A DNA stretch of 64,000 nt from Hydractinia symbiolongicarpus (GCF_029227915.1 NC_079884.1:18044001-18108000), one strand, 5' to 3'. Shown: positions 1-12,975, counted from the first letter of the stretch. Numbers and translations: made by a program. Notes: generated by a model from the letters alone, not told the origin.

Positions 1-1382
1 ATGTATTATACCTTTCACTTTTGTGGCTGTTCTTTTAATGCTAAAAACAGCAACATCTGAAAATTTAATAGAAGGCTGCTCTTTTTTCACAATGTGTTCA
101 AATTTACAGTTTTTTAGAAAATATAAAAATAAAGTAAAAACTATTCAACTAGATTTATCAGTTGCTCTATTAAACAATTAAAAGCAATTTTTTTGCATTC
201 TAGTAAGTTTAGGAATAAGCACCTTTATTTGTTTTAAAACTTGGTGGTTTTTTGGACACTTCTGAGAAACTTTTGTTTCAAGAATGGGTGCTAAATTAGA
301 TGGGACTCTTACTTGAGCACTGGTTTTTTATTTGGTTATGTACAGTATACATTTTATTTTATTTTTTGAAGAGAATCGACAGATAATTCACTGTGAAGGT
401 TCGATTTGGCACCACCTCATGATTAGGCACCCCCTTTTATGAAAATGTTTTAAATAAGCTCCCAGATAATCTCCCTGCCATCTAATTGCATAGAAAAGGG
501 AATGTTTATTTAAGTAAGATGGCTTTTGAAGGGGGACTTATTTAATGTTCAGCAAGCATAATTGAAACTATATTATATATAAATTAATAGCAGAACCAAC
601 AAAATTAGTTGTTGGTTGTGTCAACGATCGGAAATTTAAAATGTGTATGACGTATTTATATTGTACAACGTTTCCTAAGAAGCAATGCCCATTTTCAAGT
701 AAATGCAATGTCAAATGTTTCAGTATTTAGTTTTAGTATTTATTCAGTGTTTATATTAAATAAGCTTTTCTTTTAAAAGTGTATGTGCCTGTATCGACAA
801 AAGTCAATGTTAGTCATGTTTGTTCCTCACAGAGAAAATATTTTATTAAGCACCACTGTTAAAGTGTCCTTCTTAAAAAATGGCTCCTCCTTTTAACTAC
901 CTTGAATAAGCACACCCTTTGGACGGAGGAGGGATTTATAATAATTGTCTTGTTGCTTAATTGAGCATTATCGTATTACATTGTAGTATTTCTTTTTTAA
1001 ATACTAAGTACATGTTTTTTCAATGAGAACTACAAGGTTGGTTACATACTTTTGCCTACTGACTAATAAAACACAGAGAAAGTTTAAAAAAAGTTAATTT
1101 AAAAATTGACACAACTCTTGCTAAAAAGCATTTTAAAGGTATATATAGGTGGAGCTCTTTAATTTTCCAGAAAAACTCTTTCAGATTTAAGAAACATTCA
1201 GGTTGAACCCAAAAAATGTTTCTTATGATAAAACATGTATGCTATCATAATACCTAACAAGCAGTCGTAATATATACAGGTATAGGAGTTTTAAAAGCAA
1301 TGTGGTAACATTTTGTGAATAAATACACTAACAAACAAATTTTCTTTTCTGGTTTTAAACTAAATGTTTTCAATATTCTTAG
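1..1382. other. Start of window, DPH5 intron
   Basis: This is intronic sequence upstream of the first visible DPH5 exon. It is AT-rich and no coding exon, RNA gene or bounded repeat was recognised. The expected N-terminal DPH5 exon is not here. Confidence 0.6.
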
Positions 1383-1443
1383 GAAACTTTTTATGGAAGA
1401 GAAGTTGTTTTAGCAGATCGTACTCTGGTAGAAGAAGAAGCTG
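1383..1443 (+). CDS. DPH5: DPH5 internal exon A
   Basis: This is the first visible exon of diphthine methyl ester synthase, the SAM-dependent methyltransferase that methylates the EF2 histidine side chain on the way to diphthamide in the cytosol. It has an AG acceptor at 1381-1382 and a GT donor at 1444. It encodes 20 codons plus one base and reads ETFYGREVVLADRTLVEEEA, which matches the family segment after the N-terminal SAM-binding strand. It ends in phase 1 and joins exon B in frame. The N-terminal part (about 50 residues of a protein usually near 285) is not seen in 1-1380 and must lie upstream of the window. Confidence 0.9.
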
Positions 1444-3180
1444 GTATGTGTTTGATTGCAAGTTTTACATTACTAGTTTTCCAGAATATGCAAGGGCACC
1501 CGCGACACTCTTTACGTAGCTAACTGTATCATCTCACAACTATCAATCAATACACCCTATTGCACATAATCATTTGAAGTTTTAAATTTAGCAAATTAAC
1601 AAAGCACCTGTTGTCTTTTAAGATGTTTTGATAACAAAATAACACAAGAAAAATTTCATCATAAATTTGAATACACGTTGCTAATATTTATTTTGTTCCA
1701 AGTTATAACTTTGTCTAAAACTCGAAAATTATATTTATAATGGTGAAACATCATTCTCTCATGCAGGACATATTAAAACATGATAAAAATTACTCTTAGA
1801 CAATTGCAAGAGGCACAGTTTAGCATTCCCTCACTTCGTTAATTCAGAATGCGTTGGTTAAGGATACAGTAACCTCCTTCAGGGTCGCATATTTTCCTGA
1901 TATTTTTAAAAAAAGAATCAAAAATATTTATTGTTAAGGTAGCGGTATGGTAAATTACACCTCTTCTGTATAAAGCATTTCCTTTCAAATTTCCTTTTAA
2001 AAAAACATAAAAGTATTTATGTACTTGTTAACAAAAGTTTGTTCTACAATATTATGAAAAAAGGTGGGTGTGGTCAACTGTGAAGGGATCAAAAGTATAC
2101 CAGTTTACAAAAAAAAAAATGTGCACATCTTCAGCATAGTCTGAATTAAAATCATGTGTCTCATTTTTTTCTCAACTTTAATTGTTTTGAAAATATGCCG
2201 TAAAAAATCTGTAATTCTCAAAGCATTTTTTTCTAATATGATTGGGGTTTTTAGGGTGAAATATGTTTATGAATTTTTAAAAACAGGAAATGTAATCGAG
2301 AAAATGATTCTGTTCAACTTTCATTTTTGTTTTCTGAAAAATTTTGTTACAATAAGAGTATAAAAATGCCAAAAGCAAATAAAACACTGCAGAAAAAAAC
2401 AGCTATATTATATAATTTAACTTTTTCTCCAGTGCTTTTTGACTCCCTTATATCTCACACTTTATGCATAAATATTGCCTAAACAGAAAATTTTCAATGC
2501 TGAATGTCAGATTATTTTTAGTAAAGGTGAGTCATAACTCACTTCGTGCACAGAAATGTTTGATCGCCAGAACAAAGACATATGGAGTGGAACATTTTGT
2601 AACGCTAAATCCTTCAATTTTGATGAAACATTTTGGAATAAAAATTAGTTCATTGGAAAGAGCAATTTTTGAAGTGAAATGTTCCTTAAAAAAAAAAATT
2701 AAAAAAAGTAATTATTTACCATACCTTAACAGGGATAAAATGAAGAAAAATCTTCTTTATCTTTTAGTGTTTTCAATAGTGTGCTCAAAGTTTAAAATTC
2801 CTTAAATATATTTAATCTGTATAACAATTAAAGAGAGTTATGCAGAATGAATAAAAAATTGCATCTATACATATAACATAGGAAACATTTACACTTTAAT
2901 AATCTATACAAATATTATTATTTATCATCTATACCTTTTTAATTTATTTATTTATTTTTTCCTTTTTATCCTGTTATGTTATGTTATCCTGTTGTCTGTT
3001 TAACAATAACTAGAGCAAAAGTTCTGCAAAAACACTTTACCTTTATTTCAAATAAAATATTCATGAGTTATTAATTATTCATAACATTTAAGTGGGTGTA
3101 ACCATGATTCTTGCAGGTAAAAGCAAAGGTCTTTGATTTCCTTTTTCTTGAAATAAAATTTTCAGTCGTAACGGTATATA
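1444..3180. other. DPH5 intron, nothing recognised
   Basis: AT-rich intronic sequence with homopolymer runs. Open frames here (for example 2464-2805) are low-complexity and resemble nothing I know. Confidence 0.55.
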
Positions 3181-3463
3181 TTTTTGTCGAACACTCCCCT
3201 CCATCTTGTCAAAATTGTACGAAAACAAATTTGTTGCCAAATTTGTTGCGACAATTATATCTTTGGCCACAAAACTTTGCTTTTTCTAACGCAGAAAGTG
3301 AGGAAGTATCGAGTTATTGATCTATCATGCTTAAAAATAGATAAATCAGTCATAAAACAGCTAGTGTAACACAAAGCAAAGTTTTTTAGAGCTGAATAAG
3401 AGCTTTGCAATGATATTTTTTTCAACAAACAAAAATTTTACTGACGGGAGTGTTCGACAAAAA
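3181..3463. mobile_element. Short TIR element (MITE)
   Basis: This 283-bp element is bounded by a perfect 18-bp terminal inverted repeat, TTTTTGTCGAACACTCCC at 3181-3198 and its reverse complement at 3446-3463. The interior has no coding capacity. No convincing target-site duplication is visible in the immediate flanks, so the superfamily is unassigned. It lies in the DPH5 intron. Confidence 0.65.
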
Positions 3464-5570
3464 GGGTAAATTTTTGTATATAATTTTTTTTTACTTTTTG
3501 GATTTTTTTTATGAAAATATTTTATCATCATTCTAGAGATAATTTATTCGGCTTTCAGAATATATGTATATTTGCTAGGGTTAATATAGCAAGCAGAGGA
3601 GATATTTTAAATATACTGAGTATGTGTCTCGGGGTTACCGTATCCTTAATTCAGAATGAGTTTGTTTACATCCCCGCTGATTCTTTTATAAAAATTTAGA
3701 TTTCCCATCCTTGCATACTACATACGATTACAAATATATAAAGGATTAAAATGATAATGAAAACTATAAAAACGGGGTTGCGCAGAAGGCAAATAAGGAG
3801 CATTCAGAACCGATTCTTGTGTGCGAAAGAAATAGCCCCTAAGTGGACATAATTTGCTTGAAGGAATAATTAGAAAGTTAAAGGAGTGGTCCAGTGGATT
3901 TTTGGATCAAAAATTTAGATTCAGGTACATCAAATTAGTTAAAATAGTTTGTTCTTTTAAATTAATTTATTTTGTTAGCAAGATCTGATATTTTTGCAAT
4001 GTACTTTCAGGTCATGGCTATTATAAATTCAATTTAACCGTGAATGTTTTGCATATGTGTATGTGTAAAAGTTTGTTGTTAAAACATAAATTGGATTTGT
4101 CATTGCTTTAATTATAGTTTACTGTTGGACCTTTTGTTGTTGAACTTGTTAACCAACTTTTTAGCCTCCAAAGTCCACCATCATTTTTACCTCTTTTCTC
4201 TGTAAGATTAAGTGGTTGGAAAATTGACGTCATATTGGCTCCTTGATTTGGTGAATCCAATCTTTTATCTTTTATGTTCGCTATTTATGCATGGTATTAG
4301 TATGTTCTTGATGAGCTTCATCGACTCCTCTTCTTTGATGTAATGCCTTTTGTTGACACTGAGTAAAAAGTTTCTTAGAAAATCATATCTAAACAAGCTT
4401 TGGGTTGTTTTCTCTCTGTATATGTCAACTGCATTCCAGGGAACTGGCCATCAAATGTGATTGTAACCATTGCTGTTATAGTGTGTTTTTTCGTCACTCC
4501 ATTTAATGGTAACTTATTTATTGTTTTACTCAAAGTAGTACTACTTTGGTACTTGCACCTGGGGCAAACTTAAGGCGTTTAATCAAAGTTTAAAATTAAC
4601 TTCATTTTTTGAATGAACTTTGCACCTAAGAAAATTCATTGATATTTATTTGTAAAGCTAATTTTAGATAGCGTTGCATTAAAACTTACTGTAGAAACAG
4701 CTACAAGTCTTCTTATTACAACACCAAGATTTAACACGGCTCTAATGTATCATTGAACCATTTCATTAAGTATTCCAAGGGGAAGGGGGTGGGTGTTTTT
4801 GTTTGGCGTAATAGTACAAACTTCTTTCATTTAAGCGCCAAAAGTTTCTGCTCATACCTCTTCTGAAGTCCTCCAACAGTGGATTTGTTTAGTTTGTTGA
4901 ATGTGGTTTTGAATGCCCTCACACACACAGCTGAATCATTCATGCTTCTCTATCTCCTGTGATCAAATCTATCCATTTGCCATGTATCAGGTCTTGCCAT
5001 GAGTCGCGAGTAATTGCTCGCGTGCGCATAGTGCTCACGTAAATGCTTGTTACCCGAGCATTCTATCGCTGGCGTAAATATTAACATTTTGGGATAATTG
5101 TAAACGTTTTTCTTAAGAATTGATTGGTCTTTTAATTGAAATTCCTGCACGAACGCTCAACCTGAAACTGAAAAGATATTTGGTGTGATTATTTTCCACC
5201 CATCATGCAAAAGTTCATTCACCATTTTGAAAAACGCGTGCGATACGTGCATTAAGGTTAATCTTTGTTGCACATTCATTTTGCAGTAGAAAAGTGGGGG
5301 ATGTTTTAAATCGTGAACCCCAAACACGATGATCGAGCGTCTACTGGTATAGCGACTCTCTCAATCTTAACTTCCTTTTCTACATGTCCGAAATAGTATG
5401 CATGACTATACTGTCGTTTTCATAAATTTATTGTTTATTTTTCAGCAAATAGGAAAAAATATGCTTCGTTTTCAAATTAAAAAAATATTTATATATCTGC
5501 ATGGTTTAAATAAAACTTCCAAATTCATTCGGAAAGTTCAGGTACTTGTCAGGTACATAAAATTTACCTT
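3464..5570. other. DPH5 intron, nothing recognised
   Basis: AT-rich intronic sequence with no recognised gene, RNA or bounded repeat. Confidence 0.5.
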
Positions 5571-5572
5571 AA

Positions 5573-5704
5573 GGGAATTAATTTTTCGCGGATTTGGATT
5601 TGGCGGTTTTTGGTCAAAACCGCAAAAAATCCAAATGTGCCTCATCCGCGAAATTAAATTCCTGCAAAATTTCGAAAACACATTCATCTGCGAAATTAAA
5701 TTCC
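5573..5704. mobile_element. Small foldback element
   Basis: This is a stretch of about 130 bp with imperfect inverted ends: GGGAATTAATTTTTCGCGGA on the left, and on the right a TGCGAAATTAAATTCCC that pairs with it. Internally, GGATTTGGCGGTTTTTGG folds against CCGCAAAAAATCC. It is a MITE-like foldback without coding capacity; no target duplication was identified. Confidence 0.45.
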
Positions 5705-5984
5705 CTTTTTTTCTTTAATTTTTTTAATTTTAGATACCGTAAAATTCAGTAAATAAACCTACCCCGCAATTATGAACTATGTTTTGTGTTTCCATGTGAA
5801 TTTTGAAATACACTCGGAACTTTACGGTATATATGTTAAAGTCTAAAATTTGTGATTTGAGACTAAAATTTGTGAGGTTGATGCATTGAAAACACATTGC
5901 TTCTATTAAAAAGGGTTCTAATATCTTTACATCGTGGAGCTGGTTTTTCCTTGATTTGTGTTTTCTTTTGATTTTTATTGGTGG

Positions 5985-6420
5985 TACAGCTATAGCAGCC
6001 TCAACAACATCAGCTCTCTACAAAAAACTCCCGATTATAACTTCATTCTTCGGCTCGCAATAAAGTACAGTGACGATTTTTCTATATCGATCCATTACTA
6101 TATGGTTCCTCACAGTGCCTGGCATAGACACAGTCACCATGCAAGGAATTTCAAGTCCTCCTTGTAATAAAGGCGATTTTCTATAATGCGTCGCAATCAG
6201 TTTTGTATTAACGGTTCCACCTCAATCGAGTAGGAATTTTGTAGCACGTGAGAACTCTCTTTGTCCAACTATTTTCCTTAAATTATCAACCTGGCATGTT
6301 TTAATAATAAAAGGATCATACTCATTTCCAGTTTCATGCAAGCAAATCAAAGTTTCGTTCTCAGTTGATTTCCACATTTTATATTTATATTTATCATCAG
6401 CTGCTGTAAAGAAAGGGTTA
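5985..6420 (-). pseudogene. HIRAN-like domain remnant
   Basis: The minus strand encodes a segment with W, then NETLICLHETGNEYDPFII, IVGQREFSRATKFLLD and, past one in-frame TGA at about 6220, a block reading YRKSPLLQGGLEIPC. The spacing of Glu-x-Leu, Glu-x-x-Asn-x-x-Asp and the following Val-Gly resembles a HIRAN domain, a DNA-end-binding fold often found in uncharacterised cnidarian proteins. The gene has no clear start. It lies downstream of the THAP remnant on the same strand and may have been part of the same element. Function is not known. Confidence 0.5.
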
Positions 6421-6599
6421 GGAGAGTTGGCCAACATTGATCCTTTTAATGATATTGATCCCCTCCTAGCGTGTAACTCATTCCAAAATGAAGTTCGTTT
6501 GGAAAATAGTCTTGAAAGAGACATGTACATACATGAAAACAATCTGGATAGTGATTCTGATTATGAGGATGACCAAGAAAGTTCGCTCTTTCTTTTGCA

Positions 6600-7592
6600 C
6601 GAGAATTACTAGATGAATCTTTTCGTAATCTTCTTCAACGTCTGGCTTGTACGTAGGATCAGTATTCTCACAGCTATGTTAAGTGTTCTCACAGCTATGT
6701 TGGTGAAGAATTCTGGAGTCAGGTCTCTCATTTTTTCAATGGTGGTACTATTAAGTTTGAGGACAATGTTATCGTCGTCACAATCAAACTCGTAATTATC
6801 ATCATCAGTTTCATCATCATCAACATTTTCATCGTCATCAACATCGTCGTCTTTGTTCCAGTCACCTTGGTCTAGGAAAAAAGAAATAAAATTTAATAAC
6901 GATATGATTGATTCTAAATAAAATTATAAGGAATAAATTTAAATTACCGTCAAGACGTGTTTGACAGTGAATGTTTGTTGTATCTGGCGTTACTTGTACA
7001 CATTGACTTCTCTGTCGAGGTCGCATATTAACTTGATACCCCATATTTCTGACACTAATTGGAGAAGTCTGTGCACCAATGGATCGCAAGACAACTTTTG
7101 CTTTACTAACGACAATAGCAGAATCAGTTTGTGTTCCACATGTGTTGCTAGCTTCCACTTCTTTTTTATGCTCTTCCATCACTACGGCAGTTTCTATGAC
7201 CTAAAATTTCAGATAACATGAAGTATATGCTCGACATGTGACTCCTATTAACAAATATCTATAAATTAACTCTTCTCTTTCTCTGCATTGGGCCCTTCGA
7301 ACTGAGGCCTTTCTTTCCTTTGGTTGTTCTCGAAAACAAAATATTGTTGGGATTGCATTTTTAACAGCATTTTCGGGATTTTTCACGGGAATATCTGGTG
7401 TTGCATTTCTTAACTTGGATCAAAGCATTTTTCTTCAAGATGTTTTAAACAAACAAAGACCTTTTTAGGTAAATTTTTTCTCCGCAAAGCATCTATCCAC
7501 TCGTGTATCTTCATTTGACGGCAATTTAAATGAACTTTCTCTGGATTATTGCCATAATAGTTAGTACAACCTACAGCAGCACACCACGCCAT
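6600..7592 (-). pseudogene. THAP-domain transposon protein remnant
   Basis: The minus strand starts at 7592 with MAWCAAVGCTNYYGNNPEKV, a THAP-type C2CH zinc finger start (C-x4-C), followed by W and VFVCLKHLEEKCF (C-x2-H). A frame change near 7430 is followed by a basic segment with a PKERKASVRRAQCREREE-like stretch. Next comes a region with repeated CGTQT / IGAQTS / IHCQT motifs (7182-6950), and after a probable intron (GT near 6948, acceptor near 6873) an Asp-rich tract (6872-6780). The THAP plus QT-repeat layout resembles ISL2EU/Harbinger-group transposon proteins. It is broken and probably inactive. Confidence 0.6.
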
Positions 7593-8074
7593 TTTAAGAA
7601 ATATTGAAAAAAAAATTTGAGCACATGTTTTTAAAATATAGCGACGGGGGTTAAATTGTATAAAATAAATCTTAAGTTTCTATTATAAATTAGTAATAGG
7701 TTTAAGAACAAAACGAACAAACATCGCATGCGGTGTGTGAAAGAAGGCTTCTGTATTTTATATAAAATTGCTTACGTCACAGTAAATCGGTTATGCTATA
7801 TCGCACTTGATCGTGTTTTTATCAGAAACTATCATGGCGGTTGAAGAAGGCCGCTCTGGTGGCGAAGGTTAAGCTTTGAAGAAGAATATTGTGCATAAGA
7901 ATTACTTTTTAAGATATATTAATGCTGAATTATTGTTTTGTGCTATATGAAGTTTTTATATGCAAATATTATAAAACATACTATATTCCCTTTAACTTCA
8001 TCAAACTCAATAAAAAAGTCAAACTCTTCTTTTTTGATACTTCAGTGTGCATACCATCTATCACACTAATTTAA

Positions 8075-8347
8075 TTAATTGCCTTTAAGAAGTTTTAAGC
8101 CATTTGCTACTTCAATTATAGACCTTCCAGAAGGCCAAACAATATTAACTAGAACTAAATAATGCATGATTGCCTTTGATACTCGACAAATAATTCTCAG
8201 TACTGTTGCCTCGGTAATATTGAAGCGATCAGATACTACAAAGTGGTTCCCTTGAGCACTATGCCTCAAAAAAAAAATACCCCACTTGTTTGTGCAACTT
8301 GACCATTGATCTTTCACCATATTGAAATTTCCAATCTTCAAGCACAA
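8075..8347 (-). pseudogene. Harbinger-type transposase fragment
   Basis: The minus-strand segment includes GIFFLRHSAQGNHFVVSDRF followed by NITEATVLRIICRVSKAI and VNIVWPSGRSIIEVANGLKL. This resembles the helix-turn-helix and linker region that precedes the DDE_Tnp_4 nuclease domain in PIF/Harbinger transposases. The catalytic part is absent nearby, so this is a fragment. It lies upstream, on the same strand, of the THAP remnant at 6600-7592. Confidence 0.5.
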
Positions 8348-8349
8348 TT

Positions 8350-9280
8350 ATTCCACTGATGTTTTCCTCAACATAAAATGGCTTTTAAAGGGTATCACTG
8401 TCACAAAGTATCCTGGTATCCCAACAGCATCGATACGGTTAGTAGGACTTATCAGCAACCAATGGTAAAATTATGTCAGTTATGTCCTATTCATTTGTTT
8501 ATCTTCTTCGTTCTCTTCACTTTTGCTTTTGAGGCAGCCATATTTGTTTACAAAAAAAGAGCCGTCTGCTATGTTTTTGTAATTATGCAAAAATTAAGCC
8601 AAAGAATATAAGCTATATTTTTAAACTACATAAAATATTAGAGCACAGTGCTGTTTCTTTGGTCACTGGGGCACCTGGAGCAGTTGGAGCATAGAGATTT
8701 AAATCTCTGCTGTGAAAGAAGTAACCCCTAATTTTCTTTATTTTCTCTCAACTCACCATTGTTGTTGTTATTTTTACTTAACTAGCAAACCCAAAGGATC
8801 ATTTTAATTCATGATGTGTTGCCTGCTACAGATTAGGTCTTGCTACAACAGCTGCTCTATTAGAAGAAATTGAGTAAAAGTCATGTGTTGGTAAATATAG
8901 TGTATAGATATATAAGGACCGCTATAAACTGTTGTATATTTTTAAAACGGGTAGTGTGAGTTTTACGTGTTGCTATAAAGGTATGGGTTATTACCAATTC
9001 AAGAGATGATTGCAACTTTGTGCTCAAGTTTCATTAGTTTGGTCGTTTTTCAAGTTTGGTCTGTAAATTGCAATGAATTTTTTTTTTGAAATATACTTTT
9101 CATGAGATAAAATGAGCCCCCCCTTTATTTCTTTTGCTAAGTAGTTATACCTCATCTCTACAATAATGACTGTTTTTTGTCTGTTCAAAAACGTTGCACC
9201 ACAGCTTTATATTGGACACCCATTTCATTCTATAGGCAGACAAAAATGCACTAATAGTGATGCAGGAAATATGTTTATAG
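8350..9280. other. DPH5 intron, nothing recognised
   Basis: Intronic sequence without a recognised gene or bounded repeat. Confidence 0.5.
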
Positions 9281-9284
9281 GCAA

Positions 9285-9850
9285 CAGAGGAAATTAGTTT
9301 TTTGGATACGACTATCTAAATAGATAAACACTCGAGAAAACTCAAAACCAAATTATTTATAAAACCAACTGACAGCAGAGCACTATTACATTTTACGTTG
9401 TATCACCCTCACCATACCAAAAGGGGTATAATTTATTCGCAAGCACTCCGCTATCGCATGATAACAAGTCAAGATAGCATTTTAAAATGTGAGCTCGATG
9501 AACTTAAAAGTATTTTGCTGACCAGAGGATACAAAGGTCGGCTTGTTAATGAAATATTCGAGAAAATCGCCAAATTAAAGCAATCAGACGTAATTTCTAA
9601 CTCCATGCACAAGTTTAATAAAAAACGAATACATTTCAGAACCGCTGACAATAGTGGTGATACTGACAGAGAGCAAAACAAAGACAAACACATTCTACCT
9701 TTTATTTTACCTTACCACGAAAAATTTACAACGCTTAAACGAATACTACACAAGTATTGGTTTATAATTGAGAGCGACCCTGCTCTGCGACTCGTTTTTC
9801 CAACCAAACCATTCTTGACTTTCACCAAGCATAAAAATATACAGGAATAA
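9285..9850 (+). pseudogene. Penelope-like RT C-terminal fragment
   Basis: This is a plus-strand remnant of a Penelope-like element. It reads EISFLDTTI, then (after an in-frame TAA near 9320) KTKLFIKPTD, YHPHHTKRGIIYSQALRYR, LTRGYKGRLVNEIFEKI and finally a KPFLTFTKHKNIQE segment. The order FLDT - KPTD - HP-H-K - YSQALRxR - RGY is the canonical thumb and linker region between RT and GIY-YIG domains in this class. The RT palm and the endonuclease are missing. It is a separate copy from the element at 24278-26371. Confidence 0.75.
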
Positions 9851-10635
9851 TTAATCAGAGCAAAGATGAGATCTGCTGACCACTGCCTTTCATTATAATT
9901 TTTATAATTTATACGTTTATTCGATTTGTATAACATTCAGTTTATTAATATCATAATAAAATTGTTACAACCAAAACAGTTTTTTGATATTTTAGCAAAA
10001 TACTGTATGCTAACGTTTTGCTGTTTTATTTGTTAGTCTGATATCCAAATATATATCATATCCTTTAAGATAACATGTCTGATGTTAATTGAGTTGTTAG
10101 TCTTCCAGGGAATTGCATTGTAAATAGAACTTTGAATGGAATGTGTAAAATAGATTGTCAAAATCATTGCATATAAAAGATCTTTTTCTTTGTAGAATTT
10201 CCCTGTGAAAGTTGAAATAAATCTTTGCATTGGAAATAGAATTTTATATATAAGTCTGAAATAAAATGCAATATTAAGTACATTTTGTAGAAATGGAGAA
10301 TAAAAATTGTTTTTGTAAAATTTGTTTAAAGGTATTTAATTAGAAACAAAGTTTGTATAGACACAAAAAATTGTCATATGGTTTAGTCCATTTATAACAG
10401 CTATATAAAGAATATAACGTTGCATAGAATGTTTTTATAGAATATGGCAAATGATTTATTTTATTTTTATGCCTTTTTGTGAAACATAACTCCCTGACTT
10501 AGTCATGTGAAAAAACAGGGGATGTGTTAAAAACAATAAAAATAATCCAAGTATGTGTGACGTCAAATATCTAAAAATTGCTCTTGCTGAAGTAAATGTC
10601 TTTATTTTCTTTATTTAAAAATACAATCAACATTG
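9851..10635. other. DPH5 intron, nothing recognised
   Basis: AT-rich sequence; it could include the 3' tail of the preceding Penelope fragment. No other feature seen. Confidence 0.5.
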
Positions 10636-11410
10636 TTGAATTTCTGTGCCCGAAGGCGTAGGAAATTCTTTGAAACCGTCGTTTTTTCTTTTGGAGCATT
10701 TTTTGAGAAAAAATCGACCCTGGGATGTCACGTTCCTCTGATTTTTTGTTACCTAAATGTCATTTTACGCCAAAATTGGTTTAAAAATTAAAACTACTCT
10801 ATTTTCCACAATATTTGGCACAGTTAACAAAAAAAGTATACTGAACATGATGGTGACATCAAAATTTCGATTTTTTGGCCCCCTTAAATGTCATTTTAGA
10901 CCAAAATTTGTCCAAAAATTAAAACTACTTTATTTTCGACAAAATTTTGCACAGATTACAAAAAAATATGCTGAACATGATGGTGGCATCAAAATTTTGA
11001 TTTTTTGCCACCTGAAATGTCATTTTAGGCCAAAATTGGTCCAAAAATTTAAACTACTTTATTTTCGACAAAATTTGGCACAGTTAATAAAAAAAGTATG
11101 CTGAACATGATGGTGGCATCAAAATCTTGTTTTTTTGTCAACTAAATGCCGTTTAAGACCATAAACGTGTCAACCATGAATGATAGGCTATAATTTTTGT
11201 TCGCAATTTCTTTTAAAGTGTGAGTTTATTTTGACACGTTTTGTTTTGTTTGCGTTTGTTGTAAGATGTAATGTCACTTGTGTGTTTTATCTTCAGAGCT
11301 TCAAGCACCAAACCTCTTCGAATGTTTGGCACGATAACAACGAATTAGCAGGTTGTCATCAAATATTTTGGTAGCGAGCGGAAATTCTTAGAGCCCCCAG
11401 GGCTTTTTGT
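10636..11410 (+). mobile_element. Helentron-like nonautonomous repeat, copy 1
   Basis: First of three copies of one family (others at 40044-40972 and 58037-59284). The 5' end reads TTGAATTTCTGTGCCCGAAG. It is followed by a conserved block with GGGATGTCACGTTC, about three tandem units of a roughly 129-bp repeat (TTTGGCACAGTTAAC... GCTGAACATGATGG), a conserved 3' block, then GCGGAAATTCTTAGAGCCCC and CAGGGCTTTTTGT. The GAATTTC start and GAAATTC near the 3' end are subterminal inverted repeats, and AGCCC/GGGCT forms a small 3' hairpin. This matches the known architecture of Helentron-associated nonautonomous elements (HINEs). No coding capacity. Confidence 0.65.
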
Positions 11411-12341
11411 TAGACTTTAATGCGAGCTAAAACAACGAAATTTAACAACTTTTTTTCAATATTGCATCAATACTCTGTCAATCACCAAATATATGAATTT
11501 TATTGAAGAATGCAGTAAATTTAGGTATTTAAGTATTTATACCTATATTCTTTTCTTATAACTAGACCGTCAATACGCAAAACCTGATAAATGATCAAAA
11601 AAATTCCACCTCATGCATCAAAATGTCCAAATTGAATCAAACTTGGTACACTTATAGTACGTCATGGAAGGAACAAAATGGCAATAAATTTTTGCTTATG
11701 TCAGCATTTTTTCTGTGACATCGTGACATTTGTCCAAAATTGTAACACTAATGATAAGTTCCTTATTAATTTCTTTATTTCTTTTTGATGCTGTTATTCA
11801 TTATCCTGCCTTTTCTATAAGAGATTAAGTCGATCTTTAGCTGCCAGATTCTTGTTGGTCATGTATTTACTTTTTTAAGATATGTAGGTTTTACTTGGAG
11901 CAAGCCTTAAAACAGCAAGGGTGATCTTTAAACGGCTGATACAATTGTCTGGCACCAGTCAGTGTTTTTTCAAAAATGGGTGAAGATTTTTTAAGATATC
12001 TGGGAGGCTGTTGAAACTCTAAGGGTTTCATTCAGCTGTTTTTTCTCGTTTTTTTCAGTAGAAACTTATTACAGGTTGTGTGTCAAATGCTTTATGTAAA
12101 GAATACTGGTAGCCTTGTTGTGAAGCTTTCACTTTCGGTGTGTATCATTCCTTTCTGCTTGACAGTCAGCATGAGAATGCGTAAATATCTTGCTTGAGAT
12201 TGCTCTGCTGGCACAGCTTTTGTAATCCTCTTTACAGAACCCTCATGGACGGCAGTACCAGCGTGAACTGAAGAGGCTGTCCTGGGGAAATAATTGTAAT
12301 AATATTTTCTTGTCTCACCTTTTTGTTGTTTTTCACTGTAG
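11411..12341. other. DPH5 intron with a dispersed repeat
   Basis: The stretch at about 11605-11735 (AATCAAACTTGGTACACTTA, then AGTACGTCAT, GGAACAAAATGGCA and GTGACATCG) recurs in inverse orientation at about 18655-18785. This is a dispersed repeat of about 120 bp. The rest shows nothing recognisable up to the exon B acceptor. Confidence 0.5.
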
Positions 12342-12405
12342 ATGAAATTCTATCACAAGCGAAAGAAAATGATGTTGTATTCTTGGTTGTTGGTGACCCA
12401 TTTGG
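12342..12405 (+). CDS. DPH5: DPH5 internal exon B
   Basis: This 64-nt exon has an AG acceptor at 12340-12341 and a GT donor at 12406. Joined to exon A it reads DEILSQAKENDVVFLVVGDPFG. The GDPFG motif is characteristic of the tetrapyrrole-methylase fold to which DPH5 belongs and forms part of the SAM pocket. The phase (2 nt in, 2 nt out) fits both neighbouring exons exactly. It sits 10.9 kb downstream of exon A, across an intron full of mobile elements. Confidence 0.93.
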
Positions 12406-12975
12406 GTATGTATACTGAGTACAATTTTAATAAACGCACTAGAAATATTTTTTAAGAAGACTGGACAGGGACAAAAATTTCAAAATTTGTTTGCAATGCA
12501 TGACAAAAACAGGCTACTTAACAAATTTTCTAAGTTAATATCAAAATGCATTCACATCAACAAATACAAACTCCTTCAAAAGAACACCAAAGACGTGGAG
12601 ATTGAAGGCAACACTTGCTATGTAGTTAAATTGTTTTTTGTTAGCTTTTTTATGGGTACACATTTCACTTTTTATACCCGAGGATTGCTTCAGTACCTGA
12701 GACAATACCTATTGTTAGTCTGTTAGTGAGGTGGGTTTTTAGTGGCCTTTTCCTGCAACACAAGATTAAAATCATTAAGTTGTACGAGCCCATAACAATG
12801 AAACTTTTACAATTAAAAAAACACTTAAAGACGACAGGAGACATTATACGTGGAAAGATAACCACTATAAACACATAATATAAAGATTGACACTACACAA
12901 CTAACGACGTTGAATTCTGCTTTCTTGCACGGCAAGTTCAATATCTTCGTCTAAATTATGTGTCTTTCATACATC
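12406..12975. other. DPH5 intron, nothing recognised
   Basis: Intronic sequence downstream of exon B. No gene or bounded repeat recognised. Confidence 0.5.

Noticed and set aside
10757-11104. Plus-strand open frame with repeated FRPKFVQKLKLLYFRQN
   Set aside because: Produced by the 129-bp tandem units of the Helentron-like repeat.
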